Assembly: GCA_028285085.1 (NCBI GenBank)
Contig: JANQQI010000057.1
Coordinates: forward strand, 1 to 38,525
DNA from: Saprospiraceae bacterium
GTDB taxonomy: Bacteria; Bacteroidota; Bacteroidia; Chitinophagales; Saprospiraceae
Reading direction: 5' to 3'
DNA: 38,525 nucleotides
The notes beneath the pieces were generated by a model, which saw nothing but the letters and a program-made list of their open reading frames with translations, was not told the origin of the DNA and ran no database searches. The position numbers were made by a program, and so were the translations under genes. How positions within the stretch are numbered: the first letter of the stretch is position 1; every line of letters begins with the position of its first letter. Positions 8,327 through 17,406 of the stretch are shown one piece after another.

Positions 8327-9199
8327 ATGTTGGAATTACCTATTGTAGACAAAAAAACACCTCGCAATCGCAAGCCAGACTGGCTGCGTGTGAAATTGCC
8401 GATTGGTGAGAATTATAAAAAAGTACGCTCCTTAGTTGACAAGTATAAGTTGCATACGATTTGTCAGAGCGGCAATTGCCCCAATATGGGAGAATGCTGG
8501 GGTGCCGGAACAGCGACGTTCATGATCTTGGGAAATACTTGCACGCGATCGTGTTCTTTCTGTGCGGTGAAAACGGGGCGGCCTTCCGAGTACGATGAAG
8601 ATGAGCCACGTCGCGTTGCCGAGGCCACTCGCCTGATGGGGGTGAAACACGCCGTGATCACTTCGGTCAATCGCGATGAGCTGAAAGATCGAGGCGCCGA
8701 AATTTGGTATCAGACCGTGCGCGCCGTCAAGGAGCAATCACCGGAAACCACCATCGAAACGCTTATTCCCGATGTGCGCGGCAACTGGGAAGCATTGGAG
8801 CGAATGATCAGCGCCGGGCAAGAGGTGGTTTCACACAATATGGAAACTGTGCGTAGCTTGTATCGCAAAGTACGCCCGCAAGCGAAATACGATCGTAGCC
8901 TAGAGCAAATCCAACGCACCAAAGCCTACGGTAAGCGGACCAAATCCGGCATCATGGTTGGTTTGGGAGAAAAAGACGAAGAAGTATTTGCCATCATGGA
9001 TGATCTGCTCGCACACGGTTGCGATGTGCTCACCATTGGACAGTATCTGCAACCAACGAAGATGCACTTGGAAGTTGCCAGCTATGTCCACCCCGATAAA
9101 TTCGCGGAATACCACGAGGTTGGAATGGCTAAAGGTTTTGATTTTGTGGAAAGTGGTCCACTAGTACGTTCGTCTTATCACGCCGAGCGACACTTATAG
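8327..9199 (+). CDS. lipA: Lipoyl synthase
   Basis: A 290-residue radical SAM enzyme that inserts two sulfur atoms into protein-bound octanoyl chains, the last step of de novo lipoate synthesis. The LipA-specific auxiliary cluster motif C-x4-C-x5-C is seen as [12 protein letters not shown] and the radical SAM C-x3-C-x2-C motif as CTRSCSFC. The conserved C-terminal RSSY, whose serine ligates the auxiliary cluster, is present in [11 protein letters not shown]. Length and motif order are normal. lipB is not adjacent. A strong terminator follows at 9216-9253. A perfect GTAGCGCTAC palindrome (8283-8292) lies upstream; its role is unknown. Confidence 0.97.
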   Translation: MLELPIVDKKTPRNRKPDWLRVKLPIGENYKKVRSLVDKYKLHTICQSGNCPNMGECWGAGTATFMILGNTCTRSCSFCAVKTGRPSEYDEDEPRRVAEATRLMGVKHAVITSVNRDELKDRGAEIWYQTVRAVKEQSPETTIETLIPDVRGNWEALERMISAGQEVVSHNMETVRSLYRKVRPQAKYDRSLEQIQRTKAYGKRTKSGIMVGLGEKDEEVFAIMDDLLAHGCDVLTIGQYLQPTKMHLEVASYVHPDKFAEYHEVGMAKGFDFVESGPLVRSSYHAERHL

Positions 9200-9215
9200 A
9201 TTGATATTATTTCAT

Positions 9216-9255
9216 AAAAAAGGGCCTTGATCTATCGATTAAGGCCCTTTTTTAG
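9216..9255 (+). terminator. Rho-independent terminator of lipA
   Basis: AAAAAAGGGCCTT (9216-9228) pairs with AAGGCCCTTTTTT (9241-9253) around a short loop. The A-tract before and T-tract after make it able to work in both directions. Confidence 0.9.
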
Positions 9256-9562
9256 ATCACCATAATTAGAGAAAAGGGAAAATTTGTAATCTGTTTAGTA
9301 TACAATTTTGAGGTCATCAGTGATCTCGATGAGCAGTTCATCCAATTACCTGTCTACCACAAAATGATCAACGCAACACTCATCTCCCTAATCATCTTCA
9401 GTAGTGTCCTTTAGCTACTTCAAATGCATTTTGATCGCCTTCTGATTACATTTCAGACTACTCACGAATACTTAGAAGCGCTATAAAATGTAATGTAATT
9501 TTATGGCTGACTTGTGGATTTTAGGCTTGATAAAATTTTAATCACCTAAATTCCAAAACGTC
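9254..9562. other. Gap between lipA and the next gene
   Basis: After the lipA terminator there is no credible gene. A frame without a good start stays open over roughly 9255-9414 on the plus strand but shows no recognisable family. The last 100 bases are AT-rich and probably hold the promoter of the gene at 9563, with no convincing consensus match. Confidence 0.4.
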
Positions 9563-10336
9563 ATGCGAAACAAGAACTTCCCTTTAAGTCGCCTTTTATG
9601 TTTGATTCTTTGCTTATCCATCACTAGTCTAGTGCTGGCACAAGAAATACCATTTGACGATCTCGGTGATGCCCAAGCGATCAGAAGAACCTATGCGTGT
9701 GATTCTACTGAGCATAAGATCCGATTAAAAATAACGGGCCGGTATCTTAAAGTTAGAGCCGATTCCGTTGAACAAGCCAAGGACGTCTTTGAACAAAGAA
9801 ATGTGATCCTCTTCGCAAACAAGAAAGGCTACGTTTGCGATAAATGTGACGAAGATGATTCTTCCGACGATGCTGAACGCTGCCCTATGGAATTTGTGCG
9901 TTGGCAGGATACAACCTATCAATTGCCCGATCCTACGCCAAACGCGGATAGCTCCATTTGGACCTTTCCGACGATCGGTCCACGTGTATTCCGCATCCGT
10001 TGTGTGGAGTGCGCTCCCCCATTGCAGCCAGGCAGCAGCAGTAGTTTTTTACAAACCACACCGGATAATCCCCTAGCCGAAGGCTTACGTATTTTCCCTA
10101 ATCCTACGACCTCAGACATCCAATTGGATTACCAACTAATCAAAGCTCAAACAAATCTGGAGGTTCACCTCTATGATTTGAATGGAAAATTGGTCTTTAA
10201 GCAATTACTTGGAGAGCGAGCCGCAGGCGAGCAATCAGAGGTACTCCAACTTGGGCGCCTCGGGAGCGGCTTTTATCTACTCGGCTTAATGTCATCCGAT
10301 GGCCTCCTACTGAGTGAGCCATTGCAGATTGAGTAG
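9563..10336 (+). CDS. Secreted T9SS cargo with an unrecognised six-cysteine (CxxC...C...CxxC) domain
   Basis: A 257-residue protein with a signal peptide (residues 1-27, ending SLVLAQ) and a T9SS type A sorting domain from about residue 174 (LRIFPNPTTSDIQLDY, then LYDLNGKLVF and GSGFYLLGL). Between them is a compact domain with six cysteines: C46, C92, C95, C107, C147 and C150, arranged as C, CxxC, C, CxxC. The same order and surrounding residues (GYxCxxC, EFVxW, PTPNA, W, P, CxxC) recur in the protein at 14028. I do not know a named family for this. The cysteines could bind a metal or form disulfides. An acidic insert (DEDDSSDDAE) lies between C95 and C107. Ends in a hairpin shared with the convergent gene. 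Confidence 0.85.
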   Translation: MRNKNFPLSRLLCLILCLSITSLVLAQEIPFDDLGDAQAIRRTYACDSTEHKIRLKITGRYLKVRADSVEQAKDVFEQRNVILFANKKGYVCDKCDEDDSSDDAERCPMEFVRWQDTTYQLPDPTPNADSSIWTFPTIGPRVFRIRCVECAPPLQPGSSSSFLQTTPDNPLAEGLRIFPNPTTSDIQLDYQLIKAQTNLEVHLYDLNGKLVFKQLLGERAAGEQSEVLQLGRLGSGFYLLGLMSSDGLLLSEPLQIE

Positions 10337-10352
10337 AAAGCAAAGCGGGTTG

Positions 10353-10393
10353 GATCGGCAAAGTCCACGCAAAAGCAACGGGCTTTGCCGATC
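10353..10393. terminator. Hairpin between convergent cargo genes
   Basis: GATCGGCAAAGTCC (10353-10366) pairs with GGCTTTGCCGATC (10381-10393) with one bulge. It sits between the stops of two converging genes. There is no T-tract, so it is a probable but not classical terminator. Confidence 0.6.
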
Positions 10394-10400
10394 GGCTACT

Positions 10401-11210
10401 TTAATCAATAATCACTAAAGGCTGCACACCTTGTTGCTCTTGACTTCGTACGCGAAGTAAATAATAACCCGCAGGCAAGGATGACAAATCATGATCAGCC
10501 ATTTTCTGATTTTGCTGTCCTTGCCAACATAACTGACCAGCTGCATTGAACAGTGCCAGCGCGGCTGAACGCATTCGATCTGGCAGGCTTACCTGAATTA
10601 GGTCCCTGGCAGGATTGGGTGTTGTTTCAAATGGCAGTTCGCCAATATTCGCCGTTGATCCGATAACGCCTTCACGAACAACATTGTCAATGATCCATTC
10701 GGTATAACCTTCAAAACCCAGTGGTCCTGCTGTCGTTCCACTAATGAGCAGCACTTTCATCGTGTAGTCCTCCGAGCTGAGTGGAACGGGGATAGTCACC
10801 TCTGCAAAATCATCACTTAACTGGGCACTTTCCCACTCACCAATTAGTTCAGTGTAATCATCTTGACTCGAATACAATTCGACTCTGGCAAAACCACCTT
10901 CAATTAAGGAGTCCACCCGATACTGAAATCGGAAGTTTTCTACTGATAAGTTCAGATCAAAATAGGCGGTCGCCGTCCCCGGCGCAAAACCTTCAAAGGT
11001 AGGCCCCCTACTGGTCAAGCGAAGTGCTTTACCTTCGTAGCCCTCTTCCTCCATTACGGAAACAGGATCACTGATATAAACATTATTGACTTCCCAGCCA
11101 ACAGGAATTTCAAAATCGCCAACAGTTTCCCAATCTTCAAAAGTTGTTGTTTGACTCCAGAGGGGTATGGTTGATAATAAAAAAAGAAATAAAATGTAAT
11201 GGTCTTTCAT
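10401..11210 (-). CDS. Secreted T9SS cargo, jelly-roll-like domain
   Basis: A 269-residue protein with a short signal peptide (MKDHYILFLFLLSTIPLWSQ). Residues about 21-185 are a beta-rich domain beginning TTFEDWETVGDFEIPVGWE and closing with WIIDNVVREG. This start and finish are typical of lectin or carbohydrate-binding-like beta-sandwich domains placed before a sorting tail, but I cannot assign a ligand. The C-terminal 75 residues form a T9SS type A sorting domain (ETTPNPARDLIQVSLP, LFNAAGQLCW, LPAGYYLLRV). It should be carried across the outer membrane by the T9SS and anchored or released there. It stands alone on the minus strand, convergent with the six-cysteine gene. Confidence 0.82.
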   Translation of the reverse strand: MKDHYILFLFLLSTIPLWSQTTTFEDWETVGDFEIPVGWEVNNVYISDPVSVMEEEGYEGKALRLTSRGPTFEGFAPGTATAYFDLNLSVENFRFQYRVDSLIEGGFARVELYSSQDDYTELIGEWESAQLSDDFAEVTIPVPLSSEDYTMKVLLISGTTAGPLGFEGYTEWIIDNVVREGVIGSTANIGELPFETTPNPARDLIQVSLPDRMRSAALALFNAAGQLCWQGQQNQKMADHDLSSLPAGYYLLRVRSQEQQGVQPLVIID

Positions 11211-11576
11211 ATTGTGATTTTTAGGGTGAGGAAATAAGTTTGTATTGTAAAAATCTATTCTACTTCAAAAAACGCATAGCAAGATTTAGAGGAACACGGC
11301 AACGCCTTTCTCAAGCCAAATATCATCCGAACTATTCAATAAAATTCGGGTACCGTATGCATGTACATTACGGCCTAAATAAAGAAATAGGCTTCAAAGG
11401 TTCTAGACAACTTCAGTAATTTCCAGAGAGCTCTGGCTTTCTCGGGCAAGTCAAATCTTCTTCAATTCTTCTATTTAAAAATAATAGAATTTAATCCAAG
11501 ATGATTTTCAAAATGTACAATTGCTAACTGATTGACAAGATTTTCTCGTATTCCAATTTCAAGGTAGACAACCATT
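11211..11576. other. Intergenic gap of 366 bases
   Basis: No gene is visible. It holds the leader of the minus-strand cargo gene and the region beyond the stop of the gene at 11577. A small dyad, CCAGAG (11423-11428) and CTCTGG (11431-11436), and a CCGTA/TACGG pair near 11350-11373 are the only structures. No promoter consensus was found. Confidence 0.4.
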
Positions 11577-13019
11577 TTATTTCAATTCTCCAAGCTTTTC
11601 TAACAACCACTCCCGCTCAACGATAGCACCAAGACGTTTAATTTTTTCGGTCAGCTTTTCGATACGAGGGGTATTGCGTAAGGTCCGAGTGCTATTCACT
11701 TGACGAAGTAAATTGATGAAATTATTGTTGCCTCGACGGGCCAGATTGGACAACAATTTTTTTGAAATGCGAAAGATGAAAGTCTTAAAAGCAGCAATCC
11801 GGTTGTCGAGAATGGGTGACTGCTGCTCATAATAAATCTTTAGCTCCAACCGTCTAGCCGCAATTTTATAGTAGGTATCCTGAATGTCTAACTCCAGATG
11901 CTGCAAAGCCAAATCATAATCCTGTTTTGCAAAATAATAGTTGGCTAGGTTGAAACGATATACGGCCTCCGGAGTTTCTGTACCGACGAGTCGATCTTGA
12001 TGGTCTTCCATAAACTGCCACACCCACGCAAAATCTTTGAGCTTCAAACCAATCTGAATGACATTACGGAAAGTCCCTGCGAGCAAGCCACCTTCATAAT
12101 ATAAATGGCCACTTTCCAATTGTTGCTTATACAGCGCAAAAGCGTATCCCAAGTATTGCTGGTGCCCTTCGTTATATTTATGGATGCAGTGGCTTCGGCA
12201 AATGGCTTCTATCGCCAGTACTTGCGGGAGCGGAATCTGATGCTCATTAGCCCGCAAGGCCTCAAGTAATTGCAGATAATCCGCCTCCTGGCCACCACGT
12301 CGTAACAGTAAGAAGGCCCGATAGTACACCTCAACGATTGGGACGCGCAGATTTGGCCGACGTTCAATCATTTGTTCGATATCCGCAAATTCATTTTCAG
12401 TGCCCGGCAAGGCAATGTGGTGCTTGCGTTGTGCAAGTAACGAGCAAGCATATTCCAGCTTTGCGGTAAGGTAAAAGATATCGAGCTGCTCGATCGTTTG
12501 CGGCAGATTGAGATCTTCCTTCCGTTGATTGAAAAGGCTATTGAACTCTGCCGCTTCACGCTCTAATTGGTATTCCAATAAATAAAAATCCTGGCCCCGG
12601 CGCGTTGCACGCTCTCTCCACCGGCGAGCCTGCTGTATGGTTTGCTGAAAGGCAATCCCAAGATTCTTACGGCGGAAATAACGCGCCTGCCACAATTGCC
12701 ACTCGCCAGATCGCTCATCGAGGCGGAGTTCTTCCCATGCAACAAAAAGCTTGACTGCTTGCAAAAGGCGATTGACTAACTTGTCCAGCTTTGAGGCAGA
12801 GTAATCCTTCTTATCAAAAATTTGAGTATAAACTTGGCTTTTTTCTAATGCGGGTTGATCAAATTGTGGATGGAAAGGCAGCAAATAACGCAATAACTCT
12901 AGTGCTTTTTGCTTCTGTTTGATCTGTGCGAAATAGGGATGCTCCAAGAAACGATGCAATCGATTCAGTTCATTTTTATCCAAACTCTTTAAAATGACGA
13001 CTAGTTTACTCTGGTGCAT
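11577..13019 (-). CDS. Large helical-repeat protein, unknown function
   Basis: A 480-residue protein with no signal peptide or membrane helix, so probably cytoplasmic. It is almost entirely alpha-helical, rich in Leu, Gln, Arg and aromatic residues, with paired amphipathic helices resembling degenerate tetratricopeptide repeats, clearest near residues 355-395 (FNLANYYFAKQDYDLALQHL). The N-terminal segment (VVILKSLDKNELNRLHRFLEHPYF) looks like a separate helical cap. I do not recognise a named family; long proteins of this sort, sometimes in several copies, occur in Saprospiria-type genomes (from memory, not verified). It sits between T9SS cargo genes but lacks export signals. A role in regulation or scaffolding would be a guess. 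Confidence 0.75.
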   Translation of the reverse strand: MHQSKLVVILKSLDKNELNRLHRFLEHPYFAQIKQKQKALELLRYLLPFHPQFDQPALEKSQVYTQIFDKKDYSASKLDKLVNRLLQAVKLFVAWEELRLDERSGEWQLWQARYFRRKNLGIAFQQTIQQARRWRERATRRGQDFYLLEYQLEREAAEFNSLFNQRKEDLNLPQTIEQLDIFYLTAKLEYACSLLAQRKHHIALPGTENEFADIEQMIERRPNLRVPIVEVYYRAFLLLRRGGQEADYLQLLEALRANEHQIPLPQVLAIEAICRSHCIHKYNEGHQQYLGYAFALYKQQLESGHLYYEGGLLAGTFRNVIQIGLKLKDFAWVWQFMEDHQDRLVGTETPEAVYRFNLANYYFAKQDYDLALQHLELDIQDTYYKIAARRLELKIYYEQQSPILDNRIAAFKTFIFRISKKLLSNLARRGNNNFINLLRQVNSTRTLRNTPRIEKLTEKIKRLGAIVEREWLLEKLGELK

Positions 13020-13157
13020 CGCAAGATTTCAACCGACTAGGTGGGAGAATCAAGAAAATTTGTAATAACTTTTAATACCTGAAAGTAAGAAATTTTTGGA
13101 AGACCTCCCCTCAGCATTTCAACTAGACATTCCTTAATTTAACAAACTCGAAAAATC

Positions 13158-13937
13158 ATGAAAAAACCTGCCTTTATCTTCATCATTACTTGCTTATTCT
13201 ATGGTATAAATTTCTCCTCTCTATCGGCACAACAGCATTACTCGGCAACTAAGGAAAATTACATACAGATTGCTCAGGAAATTCACGCCAGTCACAACAG
13301 CTACAACTTTGTTAGCTTAGAAGAAATTACTGCTTTTTTAGGCAGTCAATTAAATTTGACCAATAACGAAACCGGACACTATCCATACCTCTTGCTCACG
13401 GGCTTCAATGGTGATGCAGCCATGTTTCGCTGGCATGCCCCACCGGCTTATGACTATTTTCAATTCGCTTATTTATCACTGTACGATGGCAACCATTTTC
13501 ACTCTTTCCAAGATACCACGAGTATCTATTGTCCTATTCCTGAGTATAAGTTTACGCTGTTTACTCTCACGGGGATCGACGGTGAAGCGCAAAGCCACTT
13601 AGACATTATCATTGTTGACCGAGATATTTTCTTTGGCAATACTCGAGAAGCAACAGCGGCAGTATGGCCCTCTTCGAATGATTTCAGCGCTACAGCTCAA
13701 CCTAATCCCTGTCAAGAAGACTTCCAACTCAGGTTCGAGTTGCCCTTGGCTTCTGAGGTACATATTAGCCTAGTCAATACCGGTACTGGACGCCTTGTAC
13801 AACAAATACCTCTGCAATACCATCCCGCCGGGCAGCATTCCCGTAAAATATTGGTCAGAGATATCCCCAAAGGGCACTATCAGTGCCTCATTCAGACTAA
13901 TTATGGCCGCAAAAGTATACCCTTTGTAAAACTGTAA
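13158..13937 (+). CDS. Secreted protein with T9SS-type sorting domain
   Basis: A 259-residue protein with a signal peptide (MKKPAFIFIITCLFYGINFSSLSAQ). The middle (about 26-175) is an unrecognised domain rich in Tyr, Phe and His, with helical start (ATKENYIQIAQEIHASHNSY) and a beta-rich later part. The tail from about residue 178 (TAQPNPCQEDFQLRFELP, then VNTGTGRLVQQ and IPKGHYQCLIQT) follows the pattern of the T9SS type A sorting domain, with AQPNP instead of the usual FPNP. The next gene starts 90 bases later on the same strand, but a terminator lies between them. Confidence 0.75.
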   Translation: MKKPAFIFIITCLFYGINFSSLSAQQHYSATKENYIQIAQEIHASHNSYNFVSLEEITAFLGSQLNLTNNETGHYPYLLLTGFNGDAAMFRWHAPPAYDYFQFAYLSLYDGNHFHSFQDTTSIYCPIPEYKFTLFTLTGIDGEAQSHLDIIIVDRDIFFGNTREATAAVWPSSNDFSATAQPNPCQEDFQLRFELPLASEVHISLVNTGTGRLVQQIPLQYHPAGQHSRKILVRDIPKGHYQCLIQTNYGRKSIPFVKL

Positions 13938-13981
13938 ATCAGGGAAGGCCCGGCAAATATTGTAATCGCAACGGATCAGGA

Positions 13982-14009
13982 GATACTCCAACTTAGGGGT
14001 ATCTTTTTT
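13982..14009 (+). terminator. Terminator or attenuator just before the gene at 14028
   Basis: GATACTCC (13982-13989) pairs with GGGGTATC (13996-14003, one G-T pair) and is followed directly by six T residues (14004-14009). It is a compact rho-independent signal. Only 18 bases separate it from the next start codon, so it may control that gene as an attenuator instead of merely ending the upstream one. Confidence 0.75.
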
Positions 14010-14027
14010 AATTTAAATCAACTCATC

Positions 14028-14789
14028 ATGAAAAAACAAGTATTTACCCTTTCCTTTCTATTTTGTCTTACTCTAACCGCAATTCCATTTTCTGCTCTGA
14101 AGGCGCAAATAGATTTAGACTACACTTTGGAGATTAGTGATCCAATTACCAATCCAGGCACTATTACGTTAAGTTGCCCCAGTAGTGAGGTAAAAGCACC
14201 GAGAGCAACTATTGATCAGGAGGTTGACGTCATTGCACCAGATTCAATCACTGCTGATGAGAAATATAAAAACCGTATTCTCGCACCTGAATCGGGTTAT
14301 GAGTGTAGTACATGCCCGGGAGAATCTACTTGTGGTATCGAATTCGTTAGCTGGAATAACGCACCGAGCCCTACCCCAAATGCTTCCGGTACGGGTTGGG
14401 TGTATCCTGAATTGCCAAGAAGAAGTGCAAATGTAAAATGTAGTAGTTGTACACTCGATTCACAAAAACCAGATCAGGACATAGAGCGACCGAAGGCTAA
14501 TTTGACAGCTGATCCTTCACTTAATCAAGGAGAGTTGAAGGCATTTCCCAATCCGGCTAATACCTATCTTCAAATCGAGGTGGTTGCAAAATCACAAATC
14601 GTGAATAGTCAAATTGTAATTCATAATAGTATGGGGCAGAGAATGTACACGATCCTTCTGGACGAGATGTCTTCTAATGAATTATTCCAATACGAACTGA
14701 ACATTAACAACTGGCCAAAGGGCATGTATTTCCTACACTATACCAGTGGGAAGCAAATAATTGACAAACAAAAAATACTAGTTCAGTAA
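14028..14789 (+). CDS. Secreted T9SS cargo, second copy of the six-cysteine domain
   Basis: A 253-residue protein with a signal peptide (about 1-26, ending SALKAQ) and a T9SS type A sorting domain from about residue 170 (LKAFPNPANTYLQIEVV, IHNSMGQRMYTI, WPKGMYFLHYT). The central domain has six cysteines, C50, C93, C96, C102, C138 and C141, in the same order as the protein at 9563. It shares GYxCxxC, C-G/P-x-EFV-x-W, P-x-PTPNA, W-x-Y/F-P and the final CxxC. The spacer between the first CxxC and the lone Cys is shorter here (5 against 11 residues). The two are clearly paralogs in the central domain but far apart in the rest. Function unknown; six conserved cysteines in an exported domain suggest disulfides or metal binding. 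Confidence 0.85.
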   Translation: MKKQVFTLSFLFCLTLTAIPFSALKAQIDLDYTLEISDPITNPGTITLSCPSSEVKAPRATIDQEVDVIAPDSITADEKYKNRILAPESGYECSTCPGESTCGIEFVSWNNAPSPTPNASGTGWVYPELPRRSANVKCSSCTLDSQKPDQDIERPKANLTADPSLNQGELKAFPNPANTYLQIEVVAKSQIVNSQIVIHNSMGQRMYTILLDEMSSNELFQYELNINNWPKGMYFLHYTSGKQIIDKQKILVQ

Positions 14790-14807
14790 GGAATGTCCCT
14801 GTATATC

Positions 14808-14841
14808 GGCATGGCTTGCTTTCTCCAAGGCAGGTCATGCC
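14808..14841. terminator. Imperfect hairpin between convergent genes
   Basis: GGCATGGCTTGCT (14808-14820) can pair with AGGCAGGTCATGCC (14828-14841) with a few mismatches, between the stops at 14789 (plus) and 14841 (minus). No T-tract follows on either strand. Confidence 0.45.
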
Positions 14842-15968
14842 TACCATCCCATCACTCGTTTCATTTTTCGATAAATAGCTGTATTCTCATAAATGCCGCC
14901 AAAGACACGAGCACCGGGGCCGTAGGCAAAAACAGGGATCAAATCTGCGGTATGGTAATCAGTGGTAAAGGCTGTGGCGAGACTATCCATGCGTGAGCCC
15001 GGTAGGATTGAATAGCCGCCGGTTTCATGATCCGCGGTTACGATGACCAGAGTTTGACCATCTCGTTCCGCAAACTTCAACACCTCTCCTATCGTTCGAT
15101 CAAAATCAATCATTTCCGAAATGATGTAATTGGATTCGTTAGCATGGCCACCCCAGTCAATTTGTGACCCTTCGATCATGAGAAAAAAGCCATTATCGGA
15201 ATGGCCGCGTAGAAAAGCCAAAGCCATTTTACTGGCCGCAAACAGGTAATCACGTCCTTGAGCAACGGGCAGCGGATCATCATCCGCGGTGAAGTAGGCA
15301 AAGTTTTTACCCTTTGAGATTTTGCATTGGATCAAATCTTCCCGGAAATAATCCGATACATAATAATCCTTAGCTTCAAGTTCTGCATAGAGATTACGTG
15401 TATCAGAATTACGACGATCAAAATATTTTTTCCCGCCACCTACAAAAAAGTCGATTTCCGTATCTAAAAAATCTGCCGCAATCTCTTCGTACATCTTCCG
15501 GTTTTTCTGGTGAGCGATGAAGGATGCCGGTGTGGCATGTACAATCGTTGAAGTAGCCACCATCCCTGTAGCCAAACCACGATCCTCGGCTTCTTCCAGG
15601 ATCGTTTTAACGGGCATAGTATCCATATCGACACCGATGGCACCATTATAAGTCTTAACCCCGCTCGCAAAAGCCGTGGCACCCGCCGCCGAATCAGTCA
15701 CCAAATCACTTCCTGAATAAGATTTGTGTAAACCAATGATTCGGAATTTCTCCAGATTCAGCCGGTTATTATTAGCGTACAATCCCGCACTGATCTGCGT
15801 CAACCCCATTCCATCTCCGATCAGCAGGATAATATTTTTAGGCCGCTCGAAAGAAGATTCGAGCTTGACCATTTTACCAGTGGCTTCGGCTACTGGCGGC
15901 ACCTGCGGATCGGGCTTAGCGCAGCCCAGAGAAATCGCTAAAACCAACCAAAACAGGATGTATTTCAT
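14841..15968 (-). CDS. Alkaline phosphatase, lipoprotein (PhoA family)
   Basis: A 375-residue metal-dependent phosphomonoesterase outside the cytoplasm. The ATG at 15968 is chosen because it gives a lipoprotein signal, MKYILFWLVLAISLGC, with Cys16 as lipidation site; the frame is open upstream to 16049 without a better start. Active-site motifs of the family are all present: metal ligand Asp52 in LLIGDGMG, nucleophile Ser93 in TDSAAGATAFASG, IEGSQIDWGGHAN (Zn/Mg ligands) and TADHETGGYS. It probably frees phosphate from organic phosphates, and PhoB-type control would be usual, but no Pho box was identified. Convergent with the six-cysteine gene. Confidence 0.93.
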   Translation of the reverse strand: MKYILFWLVLAISLGCAKPDPQVPPVAEATGKMVKLESSFERPKNIILLIGDGMGLTQISAGLYANNNRLNLEKFRIIGLHKSYSGSDLVTDSAAGATAFASGVKTYNGAIGVDMDTMPVKTILEEAEDRGLATGMVATSTIVHATPASFIAHQKNRKMYEEIAADFLDTEIDFFVGGGKKYFDRRNSDTRNLYAELEAKDYYVSDYFREDLIQCKISKGKNFAYFTADDDPLPVAQGRDYLFAASKMALAFLRGHSDNGFFLMIEGSQIDWGGHANESNYIISEMIDFDRTIGEVLKFAERDGQTLVIVTADHETGGYSILPGSRMDSLATAFTTDYHTADLIPVFAYGPGARVFGGIYENTAIYRKMKRVMGW

Positions 15969-16076
15969 ATCTAGATGCTGTTTATAAAAGAAGGTTTGTT
16001 CAAAATAGGGATGGTCATTGAACATTGATAACTCATCATACTTGAACAAGGCTAATGATCAAAAAACAAGATACTC

Positions 16077-17171
16077 TTAAGCAAGTACATATCTTTTCCC
16101 CGGCAAGGTCTTGACAATCCCCTTAAATTCCAAATTTAGCAAGAGAGAAGCGATGTCACTATTTTGTAAACTCATATGCAATGATAATGCATCAATACTC
16201 AGGCTACTCGTCGATTGCAATAAATGCACCACTTTCTGCTCCGCTTCATCTAGGTCAGCAAACAATCTTGCTTGTTGTTCTTGCTCGCTAGACTTTTCCC
16301 AGCGCAATAAATAAGCAATGTCTTCCGCAGATTCCAATAAGGCTGCGCCATGAGTCTTAATCAAATGGTTGCAGCCTACACTAAACGGATCATCTAGGCG
16401 GCCTGGTATGGCAAAAACATCTTTGCCGTAATCATTCGCTTTATAGGCGCTGATCATGGAGCCACCCTTGCGCGCCGTTTCCACAACGACCAACGCATCG
16501 CACATCCCTGCTATAATACGATTGCGCATGGGAAAGTGTTCTCGTTCAACCGCCACTTCGCTACTAAATTCTGTAAGCAGACCGCCACAAGCTTGCATCC
16601 GAATGGCCAGCTGGCGATGCTGTGCCGGATAAATCGTCGACAGACCGTGTCCCAGCACGCCTACATTGGGTATGCCTAAGGCCGTACTTCTCCGATGTGC
16701 AGCACCGTCAATACCAAAAGCTAATCCACTAACGATAAGCGCGTCGTAATTTTGTAAATCTGAAACTAGTGTTTCGCAATGGTGAATTCCTTTGGGTGTA
16801 GGAGTACGAGTACCAACAATAGCCACGATACGCTGATGATTAAGATCGGCTGTCCCGCGATAATAGAGCATAATCGGAGCATCATGGTATGGCTTGAGGC
16901 GTTGAGGATAATCTGGGTCGAGATAAAATAATGCTTTGATCTGATGTCGATCGATCACGTTTAATTCGCGGTCGGCGGCGGCCAATCCGGCACCTTCGGT
17001 AATTTGTTTGGCTAAGACCTCTCCAACCCCGGGGACTTTTGATAAGGCTCGGGCCGATTGCTGGTAAACCGCTTCTACGGAACCACAATAGCTGATGAGA
17101 TTACGGATGAGGACAGGTCCGACACGGGGGATTTTGGTAATAGCAATTTTCTGTTGTAAAGCGTTATTCAT
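16077..17171 (-). CDS. dprA: DprA, DNA-processing protein
   Basis: A 364-residue protein that binds incoming single-stranded DNA and loads RecA during natural transformation. The ATG at 17171 (MNNALQQKIAITKIPRVGP) fits homologs; the frame continues to 17207. There is an N-terminal helix-hairpin-helix-like region (VPGVGEVLAKQI), the Rossmann-like DprA/Smf core with AIVGTRTPTPKG, SGLAFGIDGAAHR, GHGLSTIYPAQHR, FPMRNRIIAG, ETARKGGSMISA and AIPGRLDD, and a C-terminal winged helix that ends the protein. All signature segments are intact. No other competence gene is nearby. It follows the phosphatase gene's direction but is separated from it by 108 bases. Confidence 0.95.
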   Translation of the reverse strand: MNNALQQKIAITKIPRVGPVLIRNLISYCGSVEAVYQQSARALSKVPGVGEVLAKQITEGAGLAAADRELNVIDRHQIKALFYLDPDYPQRLKPYHDAPIMLYYRGTADLNHQRIVAIVGTRTPTPKGIHHCETLVSDLQNYDALIVSGLAFGIDGAAHRRSTALGIPNVGVLGHGLSTIYPAQHRQLAIRMQACGGLLTEFSSEVAVEREHFPMRNRIIAGMCDALVVVETARKGGSMISAYKANDYGKDVFAIPGRLDDPFSVGCNHLIKTHGAALLESAEDIAYLLRWEKSSEQEQQARLFADLDEAEQKVVHLLQSTSSLSIDALSLHMSLQNSDIASLLLNLEFKGIVKTLPGKRYVLA

Positions 17172-17406
17172 TAGTTTGGCGAGTAGAAAGGCGCGGTTTT
17201 TGATCACTTATTAATTCTTCATCACATATATAAACTACTGCTTAACAATCAATCAGTTTTAAAAAGGTGTTGAGTGATAAATAAAATCAATTGACGCCTA
17301 AGTCATTATAAACAAGGTGTAATTTACCAGAAAAGGTGTTCAAGCAGAGCGGACGTACAAGTTATGTTTTATTTTGCTAATTTAGAATATCCAATTTGAA
17401 CCGACT

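Noticed and set aside
9255-9414. Small gene in the gap after lipA
   Set aside because: The open frame has no suitable start near its beginning and no recognisable features.
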